Source: an uncultured Muribaculaceae bacterium
GTDB lineage: Bacteria; Bacteroidota; Bacteroidia; Bacteroidales; Muribaculaceae
DNA: 16,271 nt
Assembly: GCA_910584735.1 (NCBI GenBank)
Contig: CAJUBM010000067.1
Span: forward strand, 1 to 16,271
Direction: 5' to 3'
Below the pieces are notes generated by a model. That model ran no database searches and was not told where the DNA came from. It saw nothing but the letters and a program-made list of their open reading frames with translations. Below are positions 1 through 8,135 of the stretch, piece by piece (position 1 is the first letter of the stretch; each line of letters opens with the position of its first letter). The translations under genes and the position numbers were made by a program.

Positions 1-42
1 GTTCGGCGCCACTACCATCCGGCCACTATGAAATTACCATTG
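1..42 (-). repeat. Half copy of a palindromic intergenic repeat (right-arm orientation), cut by the window start
   Basis: The reverse complement of positions 5-22 (GGCGCCACTACCATCCGG) is identical to 16230-16247. The reverse complement of 34-42 (TTACCATTG) matches the CAATGGTAA edge seen at 12498-12506. This copy therefore belongs to the same repeat family as 12502-12640 and 16208-16271, in the opposite orientation to the copy at the window end. By analogy with the complete palindrome at 12502-12640, it is probably the right arm of a larger element whose left half lies outside the window. Confidence 0.75.
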
Positions 43-142
43 TAAGATGCGACTTATCTTTACTAAGGCGGACAGTATGGCAAAAAGGTGCGTGTTTAAC
101 TATATTTAACCAATCGGGTGCTTTATATAAATGCTTTTTCAC

Positions 143-150
143 TACTTTTG
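143..150 (+). promoter_or_regulatory. Candidate Bacteroidetes -7 box for the nine-gene cluster
   Basis: TACTTTTG matches the Bacteroidetes -7 consensus TAnnTTTG. No good TTTG -33 element is present at the expected distance; the best is a T-rich stretch near 120-125. A start about 7 bases downstream would give a leader of roughly 90 nt before the ATG at 246. The rest of 43-245 is AT-rich, and I see no ORF, RNA gene or strong hairpin in it. Confidence 0.35.
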
Positions 151-245
151 CTAAATCTTTAACATAAAATACCAAGACACACTTACGAGTTGTCCTAACC
201 TCATTCCATAATCTATATTCCTCTAATATGCGTTATCACATTTCC

Positions 246-1544
246 ATGAAAACACTCACTTTCGTGATGTTGCCGTTGTTAATTGCCGGTGTGCTGACCA
301 CCTCCTGCGGAGGGCAGAACTGCGATGGTACGAAATGCAGGGAAGAGTTAGGTTTAGGCCCGGAAAAAATGAAGGATCGCGATGCCGCGTTCTATAAGGA
401 GAACCCATCAGATGCCTCGCGTCTGAATGTATTCGTGGAGAACTCTGTGAGTATGAACGGCTATGTTACAGGCAACACCGGGTTCAAGACAGTGGTCTAC
501 CGCGTGGTGGGCCAACTATCAGCCGATGTCTTGCAAAACGGCGATTCCATATCGTTCAACTATATAAACTCCGAGATAGTCCCTTTCAAGGGTAAGAAAC
601 GTGAGTTCCTCAAGCAGGGGCTCGACTGCAATGCATCCCGGCCGGGACATTTCTCTACCTCCGGGGGCGACCGCGCCAACTCCGATATAATGACCTCCAT
701 CGAGGATGTGATAAAGCGCACCCCTTCGGGCGAGATTTCGATGTTCGTAAGCGACTGCGTGTATTCCCCCGAACCTGCGGCCGATATTGACAAAGCGCTC
801 GAAAAACAGCAGACCGATATGCTCAACGCCTTAAAGAACAAGGCCAAGACAGACCCGCGTTTCGGCGTGGTGCTCTACCGCCTTACCTCCGACTTCCACG
901 GCATCTACTACAACAAGACCAACGGGAAGATACAGTGCGACGGCCCGCGCCCCTATTTCATCTGGCTATTCGGCGATGCCTCCATCCTGGCTAATGCCTA
1001 CCGTTCCCTCGAAAAGATAATGACCTCGGAAAAAGCAACCTCCCTGACGGGTATAAAAGGGTATGCCTACCTGCCGTATAAGACGAAGAAGAGCGACCAT
1101 CCTTATCATTATCTATATGCCAAACCGAAGACTCCGATTTCATTCTTAGCTGACATTTCCGACCTCCCACTATCAACCGACTACCTTTTGAATAAGGCCA
1201 ATTATTTGTGCAGCAATAAGAAATATGCTATAAAATCAATAGAAAAAGTGTCGGAGAAAGGAGTTTCCGATAAAGGCACATATAATTATAAATTCACCAT
1301 AAAGCCTCTTTACGAGGACGACCATTCCGTGCTGCCTCGGACGGTTATAGAGATTTCACTTCTCTCCCCCCTGCGCGATAGAGCCGTGTGGGAAAAGAAG
1401 TTCGATGATCCAAAGGGTACGGACTACGATAAAGGCTATAATTCAAAATTACAGCGCACCTTCGGCATAAAGAGCCTCGTGGAGGGCATCGCCGATTTCT
1501 ATAACGAGAAAGCATACGCCACATTCAAGGTGGCCATAAACTGA
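246..1544 (+). CDS. Lipoprotein with a degenerate vWA-like domain
   Basis: First gene of the cluster. I chose the ATG at 246 over the in-frame ATG at 228 because it begins directly with a lipoprotein signal peptide (MKTLTFVMLPLLIAG) ending in the lipobox LTTSC, with acylated Cys21. The mature protein should be anchored in the envelope. The next ~150 residues have the strand/helix order of a von Willebrand A fold. The first strand ends in ENSVSM (E65-M70), where canonical domains have DxSxS, and a later hydrophobic strand carries VSD (D170), like the acidic MIDAS loop. The Asp-to-Glu change makes ordinary Mg2+ binding doubtful. The C-terminal ~150 residues (after about 285) are of unknown type and relatively AT-rich at the DNA level. 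A 22-nt gap separates it from the next gene. The vWA assignment rests on motif and pattern only, so a different Rossmann-like fold is possible. Role inferred: envelope-side scaffold or adaptor of the machine. Confidence 0.75.
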   Translation: MKTLTFVMLPLLIAGVLTTSCGGQNCDGTKCREELGLGPEKMKDRDAAFYKENPSDASRLNVFVENSVSMNGYVTGNTGFKTVVYRVVGQLSADVLQNGDSISFNYINSEIVPFKGKKREFLKQGLDCNASRPGHFSTSGGDRANSDIMTSIEDVIKRTPSGEISMFVSDCVYSPEPAADIDKALEKQQTDMLNALKNKAKTDPRFGVVLYRLTSDFHGIYYNKTNGKIQCDGPRPYFIWLFGDASILANAYRSLEKIMTSEKATSLTGIKGYAYLPYKTKKSDHPYHYLYAKPKTPISFLADISDLPLSTDYLLNKANYLCSNKKYAIKSIEKVSEKGVSDKGTYNYKFTIKPLYEDDHSVLPRTVIEISLLSPLRDRAVWEKKFDDPKGTDYDKGYNSKLQRTFGIKSLVEGIADFYNEKAYATFKVAIN

Positions 1545-1566
1545 TACATAAAACATTTCTTTCGCT

Positions 1567-2046
1567 ATGACGACCAACGAATTCTTTACCTCTGTTTACA
1601 GTTGGTTCTGTGACCAGACAATACCCGTGTTCAAAGCTCTGGGTAACTGTATCATCGATGATGAACTTGTATTGTCAAGTTCTTTTCCGGCTATAGGTTT
1701 CACCACGCTTATAGTTTCTTTCGTAGTTGCCTTCGCCTTCTACATATGGCCCATTAACCACCCGCGCTTCAAGGCATGGTGGTCGTGGCTGATAATGTTA
1801 GGTGTGAACGCCGCGATAAATTTCGGCCTTGCGTTCGCTTACGTACATCACCGATTGGCCGATATCAACAAAGATGAGGAGGTAATAGAATATTTCACCG
1901 GCGATGACAAGCTCTCTCTCCCCTTCTCTCAGTGGATGGACTTCGCCTTGGCAAACCTATGTGTCAGCATAATGTTCTTCATCCTCGCCAGCCTGATTCT
2001 CACATGGTTCAGCACCAACTGCCGCCTGTCACCCTTTAGAAGCTAA
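1567..2046 (+). CDS. Small membrane protein, three predicted TM helices, unknown function
   Basis: This 159-residue protein is not recognised as any family. Hydrophobic segments at about residues 41-61, 72-92 and 127-148 predict three transmembrane helices. There is no cleavable signal peptide: the N-terminus (MTTNEFFTSVYSWFCDQ) is amphipathic and aromatic. A short charged loop lies between helices 2 and 3 (HHRLADINKDEEVIEYFTGDDK, quoted here only by its ends HHR and DDK). It sits 22 nt after the vWA-like lipoprotein gene and 5 nt before the tubulin-like gene, so co-transcription is very likely. Inference: an inner-membrane anchor or adaptor linking the cytoplasmic nucleotide-binding proteins to the membrane. 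No catalytic motif is visible. Confidence 0.8.
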   Translation: MTTNEFFTSVYSWFCDQTIPVFKALGNCIIDDELVLSSSFPAIGFTTLIVSFVVAFAFYIWPINHPRFKAWWSWLIMLGVNAAINFGLAFAYVHHRLADINKDEEVIEYFTGDDKLSLPFSQWMDFALANLCVSIMFFILASLILTWFSTNCRLSPFRS

Positions 2047-2051
2047 CAAAT

Positions 2052-3479
2052 ATGGGAAAGTTATATATATTTGCCATCGGAGGCACCGGCTCCCGTGTCC
2101 TCAAAGCCCTGACGATGCTCCTTGCAGCGGGTGTCAGGACCAACGCCGAGGAAATCATCCCTATAATAATCGACCCTGACGCGGCTTGCGGCGACAAGAC
2201 CGACACGGTGATGCTGATGAACAGCTACACCACCCTCCACTCCGCCCTGAGCCATCATCCCGGTTCGAAAATCGATGCCTTCTCCACCCCTCTGCGTAAG
2301 TTGGGATTCACCAACGAATATGTGATGCCGATGGGTGCGAACACCAACAGCACGTTCGGCAGCTACATGCAGTTCGACTCACTTTCGGACGAGAACCGCG
2401 CCTTGGTGAACATGCTTTTCTCGGCCGACAACCAGGCCGCCGATATGACTATCGGCTTCACCGGCAATCCTAACATCGGCAGCGTGGTACTCAACCAGTT
2501 CGCCGCATCGCAGGAGTTCATGCAGTTCGCTTCCAGCTTCTCCCCCGGCGATAAGATATTCATCATAAGCTCGATATTCGGCGGAACCGGTGCCAGCGGA
2601 TTCCCCCTGCTCCTTAAGAACCTGCGTATCATAGACCCCACCCTGCATATCCCCAATGCAGCCACGATACAGTCGGCAGAGATCGGAGCCATCACCGTGC
2701 TCCCCTACTTCAACGTAGAGCCGGTAGAGGATGCCACCATCGATTCTGATACTTTCGTCTCCAAGACCAAGGCTGCCCTCTCCTACTACGAGAAGAACCT
2801 CAAAGGATTGAACGCCCACTATTATATAGCCGACCCGTCACGCGGACAGCAGCAGAACAACGATGGCGGCGTAGGGCAGCGCAACGATGCCCATTTCGTG
2901 GAACTGGCATCGGCATTGGCAGCCATTGATTTTGCCAACGCCTCCTTCCCCAATCCCAACGCTACGGTTTACAAGGAGTTCGGCATCGCCACCGATACCG
3001 ATGTTATCACCCTTAAGGACCTTGCCCCGCAGACCTATCTTCAGACCGCGCGGCAACTCACCGAGTTCACCCTCACAGGCAAATACATAGCCGAGACCCT
3101 CATGGGCTCACTCACGCAGCAATGGTTGCAGCCTTATGCCAACACGGTGCTGAACGGCCAGTTCTATAGCACCTTGCAGCAATTCACCATGGCTTTCCTT
3201 AACTGGCTGGCCGGGATGGACAGTCCGCGCCATACGCGCCGGTTCTCACCCTTCGTGCTTGGTCCCGCTCCGGGCAACGTATTCGGCCTGGTGAAGGGGG
3301 TTCAGCCAACAACGCTATTCATGGTGTCGGCCTCCAACTGGGATCTATTCAACCACTACCTCAACAAGGGAGACTGTAGCCGTCAGGCCAACCAGCACGG
3401 CGTAGGGCCCGAAGGCAAATTCCTGGCCCACCTGCTTTACGGAACTAAGAAAGTTGTAACCGACAAAATCAAACTCTGA
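2052..3479 (+). CDS. Tubulin/FtsZ-superfamily GTPase-like protein
   Basis: 475 residues, no signal peptide, predicted cytoplasmic. The N-terminus opens with a hydrophobic strand and glycine loop, IFAIGGTGSRVLKAL (G10-G13), in the position of the FtsZ T1 loop. Residues 176-183 read FGGTGASG after a hydrophobic strand (KIFIISSI), matching the tubulin signature GGGTGTG (T4 loop). Downstream, the strand AITVLPYF (about 218-225) aligns by eye with the FtsZ segment VVTKPF, and ALAAIDFAN could be the central H7 helix. I do not see the NxDxxD catalytic T7 motif expected after H7, so polymer-driven GTP hydrolysis may differ or be absent. It most resembles the 'tubulin-like' FtsZ relatives (Tubulin_2-type), some of which have been predicted to work in membrane remodelling, rather than FtsZ itself. 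The stop overlaps the next start (TGATG, one shared base), which implies coupling to the actin/Hsp70-like partner. Confidence 0.72.
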   Translation: MGKLYIFAIGGTGSRVLKALTMLLAAGVRTNAEEIIPIIIDPDAACGDKTDTVMLMNSYTTLHSALSHHPGSKIDAFSTPLRKLGFTNEYVMPMGANTNSTFGSYMQFDSLSDENRALVNMLFSADNQAADMTIGFTGNPNIGSVVLNQFAASQEFMQFASSFSPGDKIFIISSIFGGTGASGFPLLLKNLRIIDPTLHIPNAATIQSAEIGAITVLPYFNVEPVEDATIDSDTFVSKTKAALSYYEKNLKGLNAHYYIADPSRGQQQNNDGGVGQRNDAHFVELASALAAIDFANASFPNPNATVYKEFGIATDTDVITLKDLAPQTYLQTARQLTEFTLTGKYIAETLMGSLTQQWLQPYANTVLNGQFYSTLQQFTMAFLNWLAGMDSPRHTRRFSPFVLGPAPGNVFGLVKGVQPTTLFMVSASNWDLFNHYLNKGDCSRQANQHGVGPEGKFLAHLLYGTKKVVTDKIKL

Positions 3480-6400
3480 TGTCAAGAATATTCCGACTTC
3501 ATAACAACGGATTGGACGGCTTCGGCGGCTGGGGCGTTACAACCCAGTACAACGGCCCGATAATCAACTCTATAGAGGACCCTGCCGGCGCAACGGCTAC
3601 CAACGAGATTACATCCATCCCCTCCCCGTTTGCCAGGATGGACCTGGTGAAGGAGGCCTTCGCGTTCGTTAACCGCGTAGGGCTGGAGGGGAACACCATA
3701 CATCACAAAATGGTGTCGCATGCCCTTGATGTGGCACAGATATTCTTCAACTTCGACACCTTCAAGGATGCCGGGCTGATAGAGATTGTGAAATGGGATG
3801 CCGGAGAACTTACCCCCCTCACATCGGGGCGCAACTACCCCCACTGGCTTTTGGGCAAGACTCTCGAACTGTTCATGACCGCCGACAGGGCGCAGTTCAA
3901 CTTCGACCTGATGCAGGGGCTCTACATGCTGCGTTATATAGGCCCCGGAGCTCCCTCGCCGATGACTATAATCGGCTCCACCTCTCCGGCCAGCCTTTTC
4001 TATACCTCGGCCAACAACCACGACTATCTGCAAGGACGCATCATTTTCGGCAACCACCAGGCGTTTGGCAAAAAGGATTTCCTGCCGTTGAAAGACCGTA
4101 ACGACAAGGACTTCATAGCGTGGATATATGCCCTGGCGTCTGCCATACCGGGCTTTGCAGCCCGTTTCCCGGAGGTCAACCAGTATCTGACCCTTACGTT
4201 CGGATGCCTTGACCATATGCTACAGAACCGGGTGAACGCCATGAACGTCAACAATATGGCTTCCGACTATGTTCCCATCGAACTCCAGCCGGGCGTACCC
4301 GTGGAGATTCTCGGTGTGCAGCTGGGTATGAACGCGCCGGTGGATATAGGTGCCACAAGCGATTTCGCCATAAATTCCTCTAAGGTAGGCACCAACCGCC
4401 CGTTGGTACTCCCCTCCGACAAATTCGCACGTCCGTGGCGTTATAACACCGCCACGTGGAATCCCGATACGGAGGTTCCCTTGCATCCGGGCGATATGGA
4501 GCGCCGTACCCTCCCGGGCGATGGCAAGCGCTATCCCTATCTGACTATGACCGACTTCCTTGAAGACACGCTCATACAGACCGACAGCAATCCTAATAAA
4601 AACGATTTCTTCGACGGCAATCTTAAAGATAACGCCGGAGGAGACCACTCGTTCCTCTTGCCGGTGAAGCGCCGCTATTTCGACTATTTCACGGTTGAAG
4701 ATCTGAAGCGCGATATCACCATAACTTGCGACAACGCTCCCGGCGGCGGCCTGGCCGTGAAGGTGTCGCTGAAGATTCCAGTACGCGCCGGTTATATAGC
4801 TTTCGAAAGGGTCTACATCACCGACAATACGATGATGAACCCCAAGAACGGCACAATAAAGACCAAGGATTTCACCATTATCCTCTATCCGCGCACGAAG
4901 TTCATGGCCGGTGTGCAGCCCGACTATGTTGTGGGGCTGATGACCAAGTCCGACCAGTGGAAGCCCCGTCTGGAGTGTCTCACGAATGATGGTGTGGTGG
5001 TTCCCGCGACATTGGGACCCTCCGACCGCAATCAGGATGCTGCCGGACACCGCGTTAACTCCGCCGCCCCTGTAATGCCGATGGAGTCGGTTACGGGCAA
5101 TTTCGATGTTATCGAACTTTCCGCCGAGGGATATAGCGGCCTGGCCGTTCCCGTGTGGGGAGGCGTGGCCGGAGGCAGCATATTCGAGTTTGCCGTAGAC
5201 TTCGGTACATCCAACACCCATATCGAGTATAAGATAGCCGGACAGAACACCTCCAGCCCGCTGGATATAACGGCTGACGGACGCCAGCTTGCCACTCTAA
5301 ACGAGGATGCCGTCTTTGACCCGGCTTATGCCATCGCGCTTAAGAACAACGCTATCCCCGCAGCGCTCGGCGGAACAAACAACATCCACTTCCCCATGCG
5401 CACACTGCTTTCCTACAAGAAGGCAACCAATTGGGCAACACCTACCGCGCCCTATATAACCGGCAATATGCCCTTCTACTTCGGCACGATAGCCCCGGCC
5501 ACATATAACGACCTTAAGTCGGATCTCAAATGGTCCAACGATGCCCATATCACGGCAATGGTGGAATGTTACCTCGGTTCGCTGATGCACATCATCCGCA
5601 ACAAGGTGGTTATGGAGGGTGGCAATCTCCCCCAGACAACCATACGCTGGTTCTACCCCACCAGTATGCCCGCCGCTACGGTGGCTAATATCTCGGGCAT
5701 ATGGACGCGTCTGTATAAGAGGCACATCGGCCCCAACACAGCCCTGTTGCAGGCTATGCCGGAGTCTGTAGCCCCGTATCAGTACTATCAGAACCACTTC
5801 GGTGCCGGAGTCGATGTGCTTACGGTGGATATAGGTGGCGGTACGTCCGATGCCTTCATTGTCGATTCCAACGGACAGCCGGCATATATCACCTCGTTCC
5901 GTTTCGCCGCCAACTCGCTGCTCGGCGATGGCTTCGTGGCTGCCGGGTTGCATGGCAACGGGTTTGTTAACCGCTTCCGCCCTGTTGTAGACAATGTACT
6001 TAAGGCCAATAACCTTACCAACATCAAGGCTATCCTTGACGATGTGGCCAATGCCGGAATCTCGGCCGACTACATAGCCATGCTTTTCGGCCTTAAGGAC
6101 AATACCGACATCATCGCGGCGAAATGCTCCAACCAGGTCGACTTCATGCAGATGCTCCAGAACTCGGCGGGGGCCAAGACCCTCGTGCTGGCGTTCTATA
6201 CGGCCATCATGTTCCATCTCGCCCGCTTCATCAAGGCGAAGCGCGAAGCCGGGAGCAACATCAAGGAGCCCGCCGTGCTGGCTTTCAGCGGAAACGGCTC
6301 GAAGCTACTCCAGGTGCTCGGCGTAGAGACGCAGGTAGGCGTGGAGATGCTTGCCGCATACACCAAGGCCATATTCGAGAAGGTGAACGGGCGCCCCTAC

Positions 6401-6853
6401 CCTCACACCTACTTCCGCATCGTCCTTGACCCCGACAAACCCAAGGAAGCCACCTGCAAGGGTGGCCTGCTGATGAACAATGTGCTACCCCTGCCTCAGA
6501 TACACCAGATGACCGACTCCCTGCTCGGCACCTCGGAGACGGAGTTTGTAGGGCAGAAGATGTACTGCGACCTCTCCGACCGCGACTGGGAGGGACTGAG
6601 CGACAGCATCAAGGAGTTCACCCGCATATTCTTCGAACTCGCCAAGGAACAGAAGATACAGGACAACTTCGGCACCGTGTCGTTCAACGACCTGCAGAAG
6701 CATCGCGCCATGTTCGATGCCGATGTCAAGCTTCGTGCCAACAACGCCCTCACCTTTATGAAGCTGCTCAACGAAAACAGCCCCATAGAGGACACCCTGT
6801 TCTTCTATCCCGTAACTGAAATGTTGAACAAACTGGCAACCGCTATCCTATGA
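3479..6853 (+). CDS. Large protein with C-terminal actin/Hsp70-superfamily ATPase domain (possibly SrfB-like)
   Basis: 1124 residues, no signal peptide or TM, predicted cytoplasmic. The C-terminal half carries the three diagnostic sugar-kinase/Hsp70/actin motifs in order and at sensible spacing: phosphate-1 AVDFGTSNTH (D574), phosphate-2 TVDIGGGTSD (D784) and the adenosine motif LAFSGNGSKLL (residues 936-942 for FSGNGSK). An ATP-binding actin-like fold from about 567 to the end is therefore secure. The first ~560 residues are not recognised. They include a tidy motif, TSIPSPFARMDL, near residue 45 and look like mixed alpha/beta and beta-rich domains. Overall size and a C-terminal Hsp70-like domain recall the SrfB family, but that is a guess. 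It overlaps the tubulin-like gene upstream by one base and the next gene by four (ATGA), so it is made in step with both. Inference: a nucleotide-driven filament, clamp or chaperone-like subunit acting with the tubulin-like protein. Confidence 0.85.
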   Translation: MSRIFRLHNNGLDGFGGWGVTTQYNGPIINSIEDPAGATATNEITSIPSPFARMDLVKEAFAFVNRVGLEGNTIHHKMVSHALDVAQIFFNFDTFKDAGLIEIVKWDAGELTPLTSGRNYPHWLLGKTLELFMTADRAQFNFDLMQGLYMLRYIGPGAPSPMTIIGSTSPASLFYTSANNHDYLQGRIIFGNHQAFGKKDFLPLKDRNDKDFIAWIYALASAIPGFAARFPEVNQYLTLTFGCLDHMLQNRVNAMNVNNMASDYVPIELQPGVPVEILGVQLGMNAPVDIGATSDFAINSSKVGTNRPLVLPSDKFARPWRYNTATWNPDTEVPLHPGDMERRTLPGDGKRYPYLTMTDFLEDTLIQTDSNPNKNDFFDGNLKDNAGGDHSFLLPVKRRYFDYFTVEDLKRDITITCDNAPGGGLAVKVSLKIPVRAGYIAFERVYITDNTMMNPKNGTIKTKDFTIILYPRTKFMAGVQPDYVVGLMTKSDQWKPRLECLTNDGVVVPATLGPSDRNQDAAGHRVNSAAPVMPMESVTGNFDVIELSAEGYSGLAVPVWGGVAGGSIFEFAVDFGTSNTHIEYKIAGQNTSSPLDITADGRQLATLNEDAVFDPAYAIALKNNAIPAALGGTNNIHFPMRTLLSYKKATNWATPTAPYITGNMPFYFGTIAPATYNDLKSDLKWSNDAHITAMVECYLGSLMHIIRNKVVMEGGNLPQTTIRWFYPTSMPAATVANISGIWTRLYKRHIGPNTALLQAMPESVAPYQYYQNHFGAGVDVLTVDIGGGTSDAFIVDSNGQPAYITSFRFAANSLLGDGFVAAGLHGNGFVNRFRPVVDNVLKANNLTNIKAILDDVANAGISADYIAMLFGLKDNTDIIAAKCSNQVDFMQMLQNSAGAKTLVLAFYTAIMFHLARFIKAKREAGSNIKEPAVLAFSGNGSKLLQVLGVETQVGVEMLAAYTKAIFEKVNGRPYPHTYFRIVLDPDKPKEATCKGGLLMNNVLPLPQIHQMTDSLLGTSETEFVGQKMYCDLSDRDWEGLSDSIKEFTRIFFELAKEQKIQDNFGTVSFNDLQKHRAMFDADVKLRANNALTFMKLLNENSPIEDTLFFYPVTEMLNKLATAIL

Positions 6854-8112
6854 GAAAACTTGCATTGATATGCCTGTTGACGGTCTGCGCCCTCTTCGCA
6901 GGGGCGCAGACCCAACCGGCTCCCACCGCCCCTAAGACCCATAAGGAATACTCTGAATATTTTCTGGAGAATAAGGATGAGATTCTGCGGCAATCTGAGG
7001 GTGTAAAGAAGATTATGGCTCAATCAGATTCGATTAGTAATCTGCTTGATACCGTGTTGAATCTCCAATTGTCCATCGAAAAAGCTTTACCGAACATATC
7101 GGATAACCCGGAGTTGGCCGAAAGGGCTGAGAAACTGATTGACGACTGCGACAAAAATCTTTATAAAAAGCTTACCAATCCCCCGTACCCGGTAATAATG
7201 ATAACCACCGATGGTTATCTCCACACATTGGAGGAGTATAAACTTAAGTTGGGGAACCTCCTCCAAGAGATAAATACATATCTGTCAGAAAAAGAGGAAG
7301 TTGTCGCTACTCCGGACGAAAGTCAGGATTTAGAGGTTGCAGAAATAGCAATTCCTTTTTCTGCTCAAGGAATGAGGATGCTACAGCATCAGATAGACTG
7401 TAATACATTTATGTGTCTTGAGGTGAGCTCCACACAAACTATGATAATCATCTGTAGTATCGTTCTCTTCTTGTTGGCTATTCTCGGCGTAATCGCTTTC
7501 TTCAGGGACCTTTCGTTGAAGAAGCGCCTGGATGAGAATGAGCGGAGGATAGGAGGGCTTGTGCAGCAGGTTACGTATCTTCAAAGTCTGCTTGCCAATC
7601 TGCAACCAGTCAACCAGCCTGCCGCGCAGAAAAAGAGCAAGCCTGCCGCGCAGACGAATACCTATGATACCGACCTCTACGGGGCTAATGCATGGGGGTC
7701 ACAGAGCCAGACTAATACCGTGCGTCAGCAGCCTGTGCATCAGACCCCTAAGAAGCCGAAACCCGAACCTGTGCCTACTGACTACCGTCTGTATGCCACG
7801 CTGAAAGCGGGTGCGGTTGTGCCGGAGTTCTTCAAGATTTCGCCGGAAGCAAGCAGTGACAAGATTTTCGTACTTACCCTACCGAACGTCGACAGCGATA
7901 CAGCAACTTTCTCGATTGCCACCGGCACATTGTCGGCCGCGCAGATGAAGGAAACCATCGAGAACCGCGACACATATCTCCCCAACACTTTCTGCGAGAC
8001 ACGCAATATCGCCCCCAATCCCACCTCCATAGAGGTTCTTTCCCCCGGAAAGGCCAAGAAGGTTGACGGGAAATGGATGGTCGCCGACCGCGTCGTGATA
8101 AACTTAAACTGA
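6850..8112 (+). CDS. Signal-peptide, single-TM coiled-coil protein with a C-terminal domain shared with its neighbour
   Basis: 420 residues, function not recognised. A cleavable signal peptide (MRKLALICLLTVCALFAGA, cleavage likely after AGA at about 19) puts an acidic, helical region (about 20-195) in the periplasm. A strong TM helix at 198-218 is followed by basic residues and a short coiled coil (about 222-257). A Pro/Gln/Lys-rich linker (258-310), with a 15-nt direct repeat at 7616-7630 and 7640-7654 encoding PAAQ-type repeats, leads to a C-terminal domain (311-420). With a signal peptide plus one TM, the linker and C-terminal domain should be cytoplasmic. The C-terminal domain ends in GKWMVADRVVINL and clearly resembles the end of the next protein (GKWKVIEKAIIEL). 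The first two-thirds of the gene is AT-richer than its neighbours. It overlaps the ATPase gene by ATGA. Inference: it transmits a signal between periplasm and cytoplasm, or anchors the cytoplasmic complex. Confidence 0.85.
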   Translation: MRKLALICLLTVCALFAGAQTQPAPTAPKTHKEYSEYFLENKDEILRQSEGVKKIMAQSDSISNLLDTVLNLQLSIEKALPNISDNPELAERAEKLIDDCDKNLYKKLTNPPYPVIMITTDGYLHTLEEYKLKLGNLLQEINTYLSEKEEVVATPDESQDLEVAEIAIPFSAQGMRMLQHQIDCNTFMCLEVSSTQTMIIICSIVLFLLAILGVIAFFRDLSLKKRLDENERRIGGLVQQVTYLQSLLANLQPVNQPAAQKKSKPAAQTNTYDTDLYGANAWGSQSQTNTVRQQPVHQTPKKPKPEPVPTDYRLYATLKAGAVVPEFFKISPEASSDKIFVLTLPNVDSDTATFSIATGTLSAAQMKETIENRDTYLPNTFCETRNIAPNPTSIEVLSPGKAKKVDGKWMVADRVVINLN

Positions 8113-8135
8113 TTGTAAATCTTAACTGATTGCAT

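Noticed and set aside
228..245. Upstream in-frame ATG for the first lipoprotein
   Set aside because: Starting at 246 gives a standard lipoprotein signal peptide; the earlier start only adds RYHIS ahead of it.
2052..3479. The housekeeping cell-division gene ftsZ
   Set aside because: The signature loops are divergent, the T7 motif is missing, and the neighbours are not division/cell-wall genes such as ftsA, ftsQ or mur genes.
4220..5221. Long minus-strand open frame opposite the ATPase gene
   Set aside because: It is antisense to clear actin/Hsp70-family coding sequence. Its translation is rich in Gly, His, Arg and Val with no domain, as expected for a shadow of codon-biased DNA.
5297..6217. 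Second long minus-strand open frame opposite the ATPase gene
   Set aside because: It overlaps the phosphate-2 motif region of the real gene on the other strand and has no plausible start context or recognisable fold.
8130..8135. TTG start for the coiled-coil protein gene
   Set aside because: An ATG lies two codons downstream at 8136 with normal spacing, and nothing favours the rare start.
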